Positions 32,965 to 41,544 of a stretch of 64,000 bases of DNA are shown one piece after another (the first letter of the stretch is position 1; the number at the start of each line of letters is the position of its first letter). The position numbers and the translations under genes were made by a program. The DNA comes from Treponema sp. (GTDB lineage Bacteria; Spirochaetota; Spirochaetia; Treponematales; Treponemataceae), in assembly GCA_024402695.1 (NCBI GenBank), contig JAKSTG010000006.1:1-64000 (forward strand). The letters run 5' to 3'. The notes beneath the pieces were generated by a model. It was given only the letters and a program-made list of their open reading frames with translations, made no database searches and was not told where the DNA came from.

Positions 32965-34047
32965 CTAAAATTTTTCCCAGACGTAGACCGCGGCTTTTTT
33001 TCCGTTTACAAGAACATCGTTGCGGATGGAGTTGCCCTGGTTTTTTTTGTCGCCTGAAAAATTACTGTGGTCAAAGGCTTCTTCAAAAATTTCTTTTGCT
33101 GCAGTTAACACCAGAAGATGTGCACCAGTTTTTGTTACGCGGAACATTTCCAGGAGCATTCCGTCATAAAGACTTCTAAGTTTTTTGTCGTCTCTAAAAT
33201 CGCCCTGCCAGAATCCCCACGGGGGATCTGTAATGACGCAGTCCACAGAATTGTCCTTGATGTAAGAAAGTTTTGTTGCGTTGGCACAGACACAGCCTTT
33301 GATTTTTTTTGCAAGGTCAGGTTCAATTTCCGAGGAAAGGATTTCCGCCTTCGGAAACATCTGCGAAAGTCTTTTCACAATTCCGCCGTGCCCGGCAAAT
33401 GGATCAAGAATTGTGAGTCTGTCTGCGGAAGCGTTTTCTGTCTGTTGAGATTTTTCTTTTGCTTCAGCCGCCTGCAGAGACTTAACTTTTGCGAAGGCAG
33501 CAAGCAGGGTAACGAACTCAGGACGGAGTTCTCCTTTTTCAAGATATTTTTCAGTGCTCTGCTTTTTAGTCATGCGAAGGGCAAAACAGGCGTATCCGTC
33601 AGTGCGGGTCAAAAACCAGAATTCTGTGTCGCCTCCAAGGCGGTCAGCTTTCATGCTTGTCTGTTGGGAAATCTGGCGCTCTACGTTTGCCATAATATTT
33701 TTATTTACCGAAGTAAAAACGTTGGCAGCTGAAAAACGAAGGCGGAATGTTTTATAGTGCTGTTTTGAAATTTCTGGAAGAAGCTGCTCTGGAATGCGGA
33801 TTTTGTTTGCCATGACTTCAAAGGCGGGTGCCTGTTTTTGATTTCCTTTTGCATTCCATTCTTTTAAAACCAGGAAACTGTTATTCAAAAAATCTGCATT
33901 TATGGCTCTGAACGGGTTTTTGTCTGTACAAAAGCGAAGAAACCCGCTGCTTACGTTAATATTGTATGCGTCTGGAAGAACATCAGAAAGAGCTTCCGGA
34001 ATTACTTTTTCAAATCCGGGAGAAAAAACAGCTGCCAGCTGGAACAT
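32965..34047 (-). CDS. RNA methyltransferase, THUMP/TRM11-like
   Basis: A 360-residue S-adenosylmethionine-dependent methyltransferase. The Rossmann core lies in the second half: ILDPFAGHGGIVKRL (AdoMet binding) and DCVITDPPWGFW, the (D/N)PPW catalytic motif of N-methyltransferases. The N-terminal 160 residues resemble the ferredoxin-like plus THUMP arrangement of guanosine-N2 RNA methyltransferases, but this is a loose match. AGGTGG precedes the ATG. The target RNA (tRNA or 23S rRNA) is not determined. It is divergent from the GerMN gene across only 53 bases. Confidence 0.75.
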   Translation of the reverse strand: MFQLAAVFSPGFEKVIPEALSDVLPDAYNINVSSGFLRFCTDKNPFRAINADFLNNSFLVLKEWNAKGNQKQAPAFEVMANKIRIPEQLLPEISKQHYKTFRLRFSAANVFTSVNKNIMANVERQISQQTSMKADRLGGDTEFWFLTRTDGYACFALRMTKKQSTEKYLEKGELRPEFVTLLAAFAKVKSLQAAEAKEKSQQTENASADRLTILDPFAGHGGIVKRLSQMFPKAEILSSEIEPDLAKKIKGCVCANATKLSYIKDNSVDCVITDPPWGFWQGDFRDDKKLRSLYDGMLLEMFRVTKTGAHLLVLTAAKEIFEEAFDHSNFSGDKKNQGNSIRNDVLVNGKKAAVYVWEKF

Positions 34048-34100
34048 TTATTACCACCTTTTAACTTTAGTGTACCATATTTCTAACCGATAATCGAAGT

Positions 34101-34889
34101 ATGGCTAACAAAAAAAAGAAAACAGGCATCGGCTTCGCAGTTTGGCTTATTGCCGCAATAGTGATAATCATCGTTTTCCTTGTTAAGTGGGAAACAATTC
34201 ATAATAACCTTATTCGTGCTGGAATCCTTCAGGGAACAATTACAGAAGAAGTTGAAAAAACAGAACCTGAAAAACCAAAGAAGATTGAATCTTCAAAGAA
34301 ACAGGAAACTGTAACTCTTAAAGTGCAGGAAGAAAAGAAACCTGAAGTAAAGGTAGAAACACCTAAACAGGAAGCTCCAAAACCGGAAGTAAAACCTGAG
34401 GTAAAAGAAGAAGAGAAAGTTACAAAGCCAGTAGAAAAAGTCGAAGAACCAAAACCGGTTCCTGCTAACACAAAAGTAAATCTGTGTTTTGTAATGATCG
34501 ATGCAAACGGATCAGTAAACTATAAAACAGTGACCCGCACAACTGCAAAAACTGATTCTCCTTTAACAAACGCAATCAATCAGCTTCTGGAAGGGCCTTC
34601 TTTCCAGAGCGCTGCTGAAAAAAACTGCACCACACTTATTCCAAACGGAACAAAGCTTCTTGGTGCCAGCGTGAAAGACGGTGTAGCAACACTGAACTTC
34701 AACGATGCATTTGAATTCAATCCTGATGGAATTGAAGGATATCTCGGCCAGCTTAAACAGGTCATCAATACTGCAACAGAGTTTTCAAGTGTAAAATCTG
34801 TTCAGTTCCTTATCAACGGACAGAAAAAGGAATACCTGGGAAGTGACGGGGTATGGATTGGAACTCCTCTTGGAAGAGGAAGTTTTTAA
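34101..34889 (+). CDS. Membrane-anchored GerMN-domain protein
   Basis: A 262-residue protein with one N-terminal transmembrane anchor (about 12-32), a long Lys/Glu/Pro-rich linker with repeated KPEVK-like units (about 50-125), and a C-terminal GerMN domain (about 130-255: SPLTNAINQLLEGP, LGASVKDGVATLNFND, FSSVKSVQFLING). GerMN domains occur in GerM and in LpqB-like envelope proteins and bind peptidoglycan or partner proteins; the exact role here is unknown. The linker probably spans the periplasm. There is no ribosome binding site, and GATAAT ends six bases before the ATG, a predicted leaderless start. Confidence 0.85.
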   Translation: MANKKKKTGIGFAVWLIAAIVIIIVFLVKWETIHNNLIRAGILQGTITEEVEKTEPEKPKKIESSKKQETVTLKVQEEKKPEVKVETPKQEAPKPEVKPEVKEEEKVTKPVEKVEEPKPVPANTKVNLCFVMIDANGSVNYKTVTRTTAKTDSPLTNAINQLLEGPSFQSAAEKNCTTLIPNGTKLLGASVKDGVATLNFNDAFEFNPDGIEGYLGQLKQVINTATEFSSVKSVQFLINGQKKEYLGSDGVWIGTPLGRGSF

Positions 34890-34909
34890 TTCCTATCAGT
34901 TTAAAAAAG

Positions 34910-34936
34910 AAAAGGCGCCAACACGGCGCCTTTTTT
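34910..34936. terminator. Bidirectional terminator after the GerMN gene
   Basis: AAGGCGCC and GGCGCCTT enclose AACAC, with A and T runs on the two sides. Confidence 0.92.
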
Positions 34937-34955
34937 AATTTAACGAATCTGATTT

Positions 34956-36047
34956 TTATTTGCTGTTTTTAGAAACCAGGTCGTCAAAATATTTTTTGTT
35001 TGAAGCATAGTCTTTCTGGAAAACGGTAAGCAGAACCAGGTTGTAGGAACCGTTATTCTTTTTTCTAAGAACCTTGAAGTTCTTTACAATGTTGTCAGTT
35101 TTATGCTGATAAATTGTAGAAGTGATAGTGTATCCGTTTTTATCCTGTTTGATGTTGATTCCAGGAAGTTCAACAAAAGAATCCTGTGAACTTCTGATTA
35201 TACGACGGATAACAAAATCGTCATATTTGTCTCCCAGTTCTTCGTAAGCAGGAATTACGTTTGCAGAAACCAAAGCTGTGTCACCAAGAAGCCAAAGATT
35301 TTCCATTGACTGTGACCAGTTTGTATCCAGCTTGATTTTTTTACCTGAGTAAGTGTAATCAATTGATTTTGCTTTCTGGTCAATGGCGATACCTTTTTCC
35401 TTTATGATTTTTTTGCTTGTTACGCCTTTGAAATCATCAAAAGAAGAATCTATAGAAGAAGCCAGAGTACCAAAAGTAACGGCAGAGAAAATATCATTGC
35501 CTTCAACGTCTACAATTCTTTTAAGGTTGAAAAGAGGAATGAGTGGATCGAATACCAGCGAAACCTGGCCACCGAACTGCACAAAATCCTGATTGATCCA
35601 AAGTCCATTATCCCAGAAATTTTTATTCGAAACATAACCTTCTTCCGAAGGAGTAACAGGATCCGCCTTGTTTCTGCGGCTGCTCATTTCGTAAAAAAGA
35701 TCGTGCATGTAGTTTACGATATCAACATCTTCTGTGTTGGGTGTAATAGAAGAAATGATTTTTTCACCGGTCAGTTCAAGATAATTTTTATCTGGGTTTA
35801 CAGTAAAAAGAATCTGGATATTTTTTTCAGGAAGAAAATTTGTTTTGTCTGTAGGAGCGTAGTAACGCATCTGATAAGTTTCCTCATCATAAGTAAGGAA
35901 TCCTACATAGCTTTCTCTCTCAAACGAATTATCCCTGTAATAAACATAATCCCCAGAACTATCCGGCAGATAAGGGGTAAAACCCGGCAGGGCGAAAAGT
36001 GGCAAGAATGTAAATGTAAGGATTAAAAGAAATGTGATTTTTTTCAT
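34956..36047 (-). CDS. Exported protein of unknown function
   Basis: A 363-residue protein not assigned to a family. It has a clear signal peptide (about 1-19, LFA site). The mature part is rich in Tyr, Asp and Asn and looks beta-stranded, with no membrane helix, no repeats and no obvious catalytic motif. AGGAG precedes the ATG by seven bases. It is likely periplasmic or surface located. It stands alone between a terminator and a palindromic element. Confidence 0.75.
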   Translation of the reverse strand: MKKITFLLILTFTFLPLFALPGFTPYLPDSSGDYVYYRDNSFERESYVGFLTYDEETYQMRYYAPTDKTNFLPEKNIQILFTVNPDKNYLELTGEKIISSITPNTEDVDIVNYMHDLFYEMSSRRNKADPVTPSEEGYVSNKNFWDNGLWINQDFVQFGGQVSLVFDPLIPLFNLKRIVDVEGNDIFSAVTFGTLASSIDSSFDDFKGVTSKKIIKEKGIAIDQKAKSIDYTYSGKKIKLDTNWSQSMENLWLLGDTALVSANVIPAYEELGDKYDDFVIRRIIRSSQDSFVELPGINIKQDKNGYTITSTIYQHKTDNIVKNFKVLRKKNNGSYNLVLLTVFQKDYASNKKYFDDLVSKNSK

Positions 36048-36097
36048 TTTATTCTCCTGAAGAAAAGTAAAATCAGGATTGCTTAATGGGAAAATTG

Positions 36098-36203
36098 TAA
36101 TTAGTGGAAAGAGCGGGACGCAGAGAAAAAAGGGGGAGGAAGCCCTAAGGGAGGGGGTACCCCCTTTTTTCTCGTTGCTGGGACCCGCTCTGAAAACTAA
36201 TTA
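36098..36203. repeat. 106-bp nested inverted repeat
   Basis: Three pairs of arms are nested: TAATTAGT with ACTAATTA (36098-36105 and 36196-36203), GAGCGGG with CCCGCTC (36111-36117 and 36184-36190), and GAGAAAAAAGGGGG with CCCCCTTTTTTCTC (about 36123-36136 and 36159-36172). The central loop contains CCCTAAGGG and GGGGGTACCCCC. It fills the gap between proS and the exported protein gene. It may terminate transcription, but the nested ends also suggest an interspersed palindromic element. Confidence 0.65.
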
Positions 36204-36204
36204 C

Positions 36205-38013
36205 TTAGTTATTCAGTTTATCCAATTCTGATTTCACTACTTCTGCTATTTTCTGTGCAGCTTCTGTTAATGGAACAAGTTCAGCTTCTGCTTTGTTACG
36301 AAGTTTAATTTCTACGTTTGGAAGGTTCTTGTCACCAACAACTACGCGTACTGGGAAACCGATAAGGTCGGCATCGTTGAACTTAACGCCAGGGCGTTCG
36401 TTGCGGTCATCAAGAAGTACTTCTACGCCAAGCTTAGAAAGTTCTTCGTAAAGCTGGTCAGCAGCTTCCTTCATTTTGTCTTTGTATGCAATAGGTACAA
36501 CGGCAACCTGGTAAGGAGCTGTAGACATTGGGAACATAATTCCTTTGTCGTCGTGATAAGTTTCGATGATTGAAGCCAGTGTACGGTCAACACCGATTCC
36601 GTAACATCCCATAAGAGGAACAACTGGTTTTCCGCTCTGATCGAGATATGTTACGTTCATAGCTTTTGTATATTTGTCACCAAGCTTGAAGATGTGACCA
36701 AGTTCGTTTCCTTTTTTGCTGTAGAAAGGTTTTCCACAGTCAGGACAGGCGTCTCCAACCATTGCTGTACGAACGTCTCCAACCATGAAAGGTTTGTAGT
36801 CGCGTGAAGGTTCTACGTGTTTGATGTGGAATCCTTCTTTTCCGGCACCGGCGAAAGCGTCGTGCATATCAACAACAGAAAGGTCCTGGATGATTGGACA
36901 GTTCAGTGTCATTGGACCAACGAATCCGTGTGGAGCATTTGCCATCTGAACAATTTCGTCACCTTCAGCAAGGCACAGGTCAGAACATTTCAGAAGTCCT
37001 GCAAGTTTTGCTTCGTTTACTTCAAGGTCGCCGCGGATAAGAACACAAACGTATGAAAGCGGATAATATGTGAAGTTACCTTCTGTAACCTGTTTGAAGT
37101 TCTTGCCGCCGTTGGCATTTGAAAGATCCAGACCACAGTTGATTACGCGGTAGATCAAAGCTTTGATAAAGCGTTTTGAAGTTGTTCCGAAGAATTTTTC
37201 CATGTCTTCAATGCTGAATACATTTGGAGTTGCAACTTCTTCAACAGGAAGATCAGTTTTTACCTGTGGATTTCCTGAATCATCAGTTGGAACGTCTGGG
37301 CGGCATGCAGCTTTTTCTACGTTTGCAGCGTAACCACATTCGCAGAGCATAAGTGTATCGTCACCAACAGGAGATTCAATCATGAATTCTTCAGACCCTG
37401 AACCACCCATATTTCCTGTGTCGGCTTTTACAGAAATTGTTTTAAGACCAAGACGTTTGAAAATGCGGCGGTAAGCTTCTGCAACTGTGTTGTAAGAGTT
37501 GTCAAGAGATTCTTTGTCTGCGTCAAAAGAGTAAGCGTCCATCATTGTGAATTCGCGTCCGCGCATAACGCCGTAGCGAGGGCGGATTTCATCACGGTAT
37601 TTTGTGTTGATCTGGTATGGAATGAGTGGAAGCTGTTTGTATGAATCCAGACCGTCGCGGATAAGAGCTGTAAAGGCTTCTTCGGCTGTTGGAGAAACAA
37701 TCATGTCCTGGCCGCCGCGTGTTGTAGCTTTGAGCATTTCAGGTCCCATTGTTTCCCAGCGTCCAGATTCCTTCCAGAGTTCTCCCGGCTGGATTACTGT
37801 AGGTTTCATTTCCAGAAGACCGGCTCTGTCCAGTTCTTCGCGGATAATATTCTGAACTTTCATGAATGAACGGTAGCCAAGTGGCATGTATGAATAAAGA
37901 CCGTTTCCAAGTTTGCGGATAAGACCGCTTCTCATCATCAGCTGATGGCTTGCAATAACTGCGTCGTTTGGAGCGTCGCGCAGTGTTGAAATAATAGTTT
38001 TAGATGCTTTCAT
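36205..38013 (-). CDS. proS: Prolyl-tRNA synthetase, bacterial type with editing domain
   Basis: Charges tRNA-Pro. The 602-residue length and order fit the bacterial class: class II motif 1 and 2 region (about 50-170, with RPRYGVMRGREFTMMDAYSF), an inserted editing domain (about 225-410), motif 3 (GCYGIGVDRTLASI) and the C-terminal anticodon-binding domain. A CxxC...CxxC-like pair (CECGYAAN and CPDCGKPF) flanks the editing domain. No ribosome binding site precedes the ATG; TATAAT ends nine bases upstream, so a very short or absent leader is expected. Confidence 0.97.
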   Translation of the reverse strand: MKASKTIISTLRDAPNDAVIASHQLMMRSGLIRKLGNGLYSYMPLGYRSFMKVQNIIREELDRAGLLEMKPTVIQPGELWKESGRWETMGPEMLKATTRGGQDMIVSPTAEEAFTALIRDGLDSYKQLPLIPYQINTKYRDEIRPRYGVMRGREFTMMDAYSFDADKESLDNSYNTVAEAYRRIFKRLGLKTISVKADTGNMGGSGSEEFMIESPVGDDTLMLCECGYAANVEKAACRPDVPTDDSGNPQVKTDLPVEEVATPNVFSIEDMEKFFGTTSKRFIKALIYRVINCGLDLSNANGGKNFKQVTEGNFTYYPLSYVCVLIRGDLEVNEAKLAGLLKCSDLCLAEGDEIVQMANAPHGFVGPMTLNCPIIQDLSVVDMHDAFAGAGKEGFHIKHVEPSRDYKPFMVGDVRTAMVGDACPDCGKPFYSKKGNELGHIFKLGDKYTKAMNVTYLDQSGKPVVPLMGCYGIGVDRTLASIIETYHDDKGIMFPMSTAPYQVAVVPIAYKDKMKEAADQLYEELSKLGVEVLLDDRNERPGVKFNDADLIGFPVRVVVGDKNLPNVEIKLRNKAEAELVPLTEAAQKIAEVVKSELDKLNN

Positions 38014-38087
38014 AGTGCGTCTATTATAGTAAATAAATGATTTTTGTGGAATTAAACATAATTAGTTTCCTTCCGATAATCTAACAG

Positions 38088-38801
38088 ATGGCAGATAAAA
38101 CCCGTTTTTTCAGATCAATTTTCTCAAAGTCCAAAGGCCTTCTTCTTGCAGCACTTTTTTGCCTTGCAAACAGCACTTTGATTTTTGCTTCTGATATTCA
38201 CATGCACCTCTGGTCTTCTCTTGATGCTTATCCGGAACTTATGGCCACGGAGGATAAAGATTCCGGTGTTTTTGACTTTCCAATCAAATCAATGAAAGAA
38301 ACGGCCCCTTTCCTTGTAAACGGCATGGTTTACGGCTGGAAATTTACTTATACCCCTTCAGATAAGGCAAGAGGAGTAGAAGAGTTCTTTGAACTGACTG
38401 AAATTCAGAGTCAGGACGTTATTCTGGACCAGATTGAGTACCAGGACCCCTGGATTTCTGAAGAAGATAATAAATTTAACGTCTGGGTGAATTTTAACCG
38501 TAACGAATTTCAGGCCCGTAACTTTAAGTTATGGTCGTCCATTAAAAATCCGGCAATATCAGGCCGTGGATATGGTGGACTTGAAAAGGGCTTTGATGGC
38601 ATCAGAGAAGCTTCAGCTGATGCTGTAAAGAATGCGGTTCGAGAGCATTTCAGGAATGAGATCAAAAACAAACCGAAAGAAATCAGCGGTTCGGTAATAA
38701 TCAGAGGAAACCCGGTTATTGGAATAGTTTCCGGAAAATACTGTATCTATCTTGATTTTTTCCTAGAATGCGATACAATTCTTAAATATAGAGTATTTTG
38801 A
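38088..38801 (+). CDS. Exported hypothetical protein
   Basis: A 237-residue protein of unknown function. The N-terminus has a basic stretch and a hydrophobic core (about 16-34) ending FAS, consistent with a signal peptide. The mature part has several Trp and Phe residues (MHLWSSLDAYPEL, FNVWVNFNRNEF) and no known domain. GATAAT ends seven bases before the ATG and no ribosome binding site is present, a predicted leaderless start. The next gene also encodes an exported protein 25 bases later, so the two are probably co-transcribed. Confidence 0.75.
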   Translation: MADKTRFFRSIFSKSKGLLLAALFCLANSTLIFASDIHMHLWSSLDAYPELMATEDKDSGVFDFPIKSMKETAPFLVNGMVYGWKFTYTPSDKARGVEEFFELTEIQSQDVILDQIEYQDPWISEEDNKFNVWVNFNRNEFQARNFKLWSSIKNPAISGRGYGGLEKGFDGIREASADAVKNAVREHFRNEIKNKPKEISGSVIIRGNPVIGIVSGKYCIYLDFFLECDTILKYRVF

Positions 38802-38826
38802 GATTTTTTATCATCTGGAGATTTTT

Positions 38827-39309
38827 ATGAAGAAATTTTTAGCAGTAGTAGCATGTTTGTTTGTTGCAGCCGGTGCATTTTCCCAGGCAGTTGCTGATGC
38901 TACATCAGAGTTTGAAAAAGCTCAGAAGATTGAAGAACAGAGTACAATGATTCAGACAATCCGTGTTCCTGAAGGATTTGTCGGAATGACAACAAAACAG
39001 TACATGATTGATGAAGTACTGAAGACAGGTGGAGAAATCACTATCGAATATTCACCACTTTATGATGAAGTTCGTATTTACTATACATGTCTTCTTACAG
39101 CTTACGAACGTGGTGAAGCAATGAATACAGTTCTTGCAGTTCTCCAGGATTTTGAATCTCTTACAAAATACATTAATGTTGATGGTAAAGAAATGACAAA
39201 GGACAGATACTACAAATACAGTTATCTGGTTCCAGATAAGGAAAAATATTTCCGTGATGACCGCCTTAAGAAGGCTCAGTACATTTCTTATGTAAAATTC
39301 TCTAAATAG
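38827..39309 (+). CDS. Small exported hypothetical protein
   Basis: A 160-residue protein with a typical signal peptide (about 1-19, AFSQ site). The mature part is charged, with a helical start (VADATSEFEKAQKIEEQ) and conserved-looking Tyr-rich segments (DEVRIYYTCLLTAYERG). No family is recognised. CTGGAG lies before the ATG. It follows another exported hypothetical gene and is closed by a strong terminator. Confidence 0.72.
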   Translation: MKKFLAVVACLFVAAGAFSQAVADATSEFEKAQKIEEQSTMIQTIRVPEGFVGMTTKQYMIDEVLKTGGEITIEYSPLYDEVRIYYTCLLTAYERGEAMNTVLAVLQDFESLTKYINVDGKEMTKDRYYKYSYLVPDKEKYFRDDRLKKAQYISYVKFSK

Positions 39310-39349
39310 AATAACATTTGTAATTTTTTTGTAAATTTTGTAAACTTAG

Positions 39350-39382
39350 AGCCGGATTTCTTTTTGAAATCCGGCTTTTTTA
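39350..39382 (+). terminator. Intrinsic terminator before pheS
   Basis: AGCCGGATTTC pairs perfectly with GAAATCCGGCT around five T residues, followed by a T tract. Confidence 0.92.
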
Positions 39383-39401
39383 ATTTTACGAGGCAAAACG
39401 A

Positions 39402-40952
39402 ATGGATATCAAAAATATCATTAAAAACCTTCATCCGCTTGAGATCAAAGTTCTTCTCAAATACTCAGACCAGGATGAACTTACTTCTGAAAAACTCCAG
39501 AATGAACTGGAATACAAAGAAGGACACGCTAACCAGGCATTCAGCTGGCTTGGCGGAAAAGAACTCCTTAAAGAAATCAAACGTACACCACATACATTCT
39601 TTGAAATCACAGAAACAGGTAAAAAGCTTGCTGAAACAGGTACTGTTGAAGAACGCATGGTAAACTACCTGAAAGATAACGGACCACACACACTTCCTGA
39701 AATTGCTGCCGCTATCGGTTGTGAACAGAAAGACATCGGTTCTGCTTTCGGACCTCTTTCAAAAGAAGGCGTTCTGAAAATGAACGAAGAAAAGAAAGCT
39801 GAATACACAGGAAAAGAACTGCCTGCACGTCTTTCAGTTGTTGCAAAACTTCTGGCAAAAGCAAAAGAAAAGGCAACTCTGAACAAGGCTGACCTTTCTG
39901 CAGAAGAACAGGAAGCAATGGCAACACTGGCAAAGAAACGTGGTGCTGCTGACAGTGCATTCAAAATCATTGAACGTGAAACTGTAGTTTACAAACTTAC
40001 AGAAGCATACAAGAAAGTTAAGGAAGAACTTAAGAACGCCGGTGTTACAGGTAACGAAATCGGTGAAGTTACTCCAAAAATGCTTGCTTCAGGTGAATGG
40101 AAAAACGGAACATTCCGCGGATACAATATTTCTATTCCACCTGCACGTATTATCCAGGGTCGCACAAATCCTTACGTTCAGTTCCTTGAATCAGTAAAAG
40201 ACAAGCTCTGTTCTCTTGGTTTCCAGGAATTCGACGGACCTCTCGTAGAAACAGAATTCTGGAACGGTGATGCTCTGTTCATGCCACAGTTCCACGCTGC
40301 CCGTGATATTCACGACGTTTACCGTCTTAAGAATCCAACACACGCAAAATCAATCGAAGAACCATATCTTTCAAATGTTAAAGCTGTTCACGAAAACGGT
40401 GGAAACACAGGAAGCCGCGGTTGGAACTATTCATTTGATAATGAATTCACACGCCGCCTGATTCTTCGTTCACAGGGAACTGTACTTTCTGCACACCAGC
40501 TCCACAAAGCTGAAATCCCTGGAAAATACTTCGGTATCGCACGTTGTTTCCGCTACGACAAAGTAGATGCTACACACCTTTCAGACTTCTATCAGACAGA
40601 AGGTATCATTCTTGGTGAAGACGTAAACCTTAAGACTCTGCTCGGTATGCTTGAAATGTTCGCTGTAGAAATTGCCGGAGCAACAGACGTAAAATACGTT
40701 CCTGGTTACTTCCCATTCACAGAACCTTCAATCGAAGTTCACATCAAACACCCAGTACTTGGTTGGTTCGAACTTGGTGGTTCTGGTATCTTCCGTCCAG
40801 AAGTTACAAAAGCTATGGGCATTGATGTTCCAGTTGCAGCTTGGGGTATCGGTATTGACCGTATGGCTCTTATGGCTCTGGGACTTACTGATCTGCGTCA
40901 GCTCTTCTGTGAAGATATCGAACAGGTTCGCCTGCGCAAAGCAAAGTTCTAA
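39402..40952 (+). CDS. pheS: Phenylalanyl-tRNA synthetase alpha chain, archaeal/eukaryotic type
   Basis: Catalytic subunit that charges tRNA-Phe. At 516 residues it is far longer than the usual bacterial PheS (about 330-350). It carries the N-terminal winged-helix repeats (about 1-150: LQNELEYKEGHANQAFSWL, LPEIAAAIGCEQKDI) found in archaeal and cytosolic enzymes. The core has IPPARIIQGRTNPYVQFLE, FDGPLVETEFWNGDALFMPQ, and class II motif 3 near the end (GWFELGGSGIFRPE; GIGIDRMALM). Spirochaetes are known to carry this archaeal form. The beta gene pheT does not follow, unlike the usual pheST operon. GAGG precedes the ATG. Confidence 0.95.
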   Translation: MDIKNIIKNLHPLEIKVLLKYSDQDELTSEKLQNELEYKEGHANQAFSWLGGKELLKEIKRTPHTFFEITETGKKLAETGTVEERMVNYLKDNGPHTLPEIAAAIGCEQKDIGSAFGPLSKEGVLKMNEEKKAEYTGKELPARLSVVAKLLAKAKEKATLNKADLSAEEQEAMATLAKKRGAADSAFKIIERETVVYKLTEAYKKVKEELKNAGVTGNEIGEVTPKMLASGEWKNGTFRGYNISIPPARIIQGRTNPYVQFLESVKDKLCSLGFQEFDGPLVETEFWNGDALFMPQFHAARDIHDVYRLKNPTHAKSIEEPYLSNVKAVHENGGNTGSRGWNYSFDNEFTRRLILRSQGTVLSAHQLHKAEIPGKYFGIARCFRYDKVDATHLSDFYQTEGIILGEDVNLKTLLGMLEMFAVEIAGATDVKYVPGYFPFTEPSIEVHIKHPVLGWFELGGSGIFRPEVTKAMGIDVPVAAWGIGIDRMALMALGLTDLRQLFCEDIEQVRLRKAKF

Positions 40953-40970
40953 TATTAAATGAAATATGAT

Positions 40971-40995
40971 GGTGGTTGAGTTTATTGAAACCACC
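40971..40995. repeat. 25-nt hairpin repeat, copy 3
   Basis: Arms GGTGGTT and AACCACC pair perfectly around the loop GAGTTTATTGA. The same length and loop pattern occur in the two copies near ettA. It lies 19 bases after pheS, directly before the terminator. Confidence 0.55.
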
Positions 40996-41000
40996 AAAAA

Positions 41001-41029
41001 AAAACTCCCTTCGAAGGGAGTTTTTTTTT
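41001..41029. terminator. Bidirectional terminator after pheS
   Basis: AAACTCCCTTCGAAGGGAGTTT forms a tight hairpin with A residues before and nine T residues after. It serves pheS and the convergent flavin-oxidase gene. Confidence 0.92.
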
Positions 41030-41039
41030 GCTTTTATAT

Positions 41040-41432
41040 CTAGAACTTAATCACTTCTGGAGCGTGTGTGAAAGCGCTGATTGTTGCTGTTGCATTTTCG
41101 AAATAATAAACAACAGTATTTCCATCATCAGCTTTATACATAGCCTGAAGACTTGGGTAAGCATCCAGCATGGCCTGACGAACTTCTGTTCTGTCATCTT
41201 CAACGAGAGTTCCTGAAATACGAATCCATTCAGGACCTTTCATGGCACAAACTTCAACTTTACCGTTTGCTTCAATTTGTTTTGAAACTGGTTTTACTTT
41301 TCCAGTCTGAATATAAAGTTTTCCTTCATAAATAAGGACAGTCCCGAAAGGTCTGACTCTTGGCTGATCTCCTTCTACAGTAGCCAGATAATATGTTCCA
41401 GCTTCTTTCAAAAAATCATAAACTTTCTGCAT
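41040..41432 (-). CDS. Pyridoxamine 5'-phosphate oxidase-like flavin protein
   Basis: A 130-residue split-barrel protein of the PNPOx-like superfamily: YYLATVEGDQPRVRPFGTVLIYEGKLYIQTG is the FMN-binding beta core, followed by GKVEVCAMKGPEWIRISGTL. Such small members bind FMN, F420 or haem and include nitroreductase-like and uncharacterised enzymes; true PdxH is longer. GGAG precedes the ATG. It is alone between terminators, and its substrate is unknown. Confidence 0.85.
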   Translation of the reverse strand: MQKVYDFLKEAGTYYLATVEGDQPRVRPFGTVLIYEGKLYIQTGKVKPVSKQIEANGKVEVCAMKGPEWIRISGTLVEDDRTEVRQAMLDAYPSLQAMYKADDGNTVVYYFENATATISAFTHAPEVIKF

Positions 41433-41528
41433 TTATTTCTCCTGATAATTTTTTGGTATGTTTATACTGTTCATTATACTACGGAAATAAGCTTCGGTAT
41501 CATATCCCTAACGTAATTTTTGCTATTC

Positions 41529-41537
41529 TGTTATAAT
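41529..41537 (+). promoter_or_regulatory. Extended -10 promoter of ygiQ, predicted leaderless
   Basis: TGTTATAAT is a perfect extended -10 that ends seven bases before the ygiQ ATG. There is no ribosome binding site, so transcription should start at the start codon. Confidence 0.6.
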
Positions 41538-41544
41538 CAATTTT

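Noticed and set aside
36098-36203. T-box or attenuator for proS
   Set aside because: The structure is downstream of proS on its strand, not in its leader, and no T-box sequence is seen.
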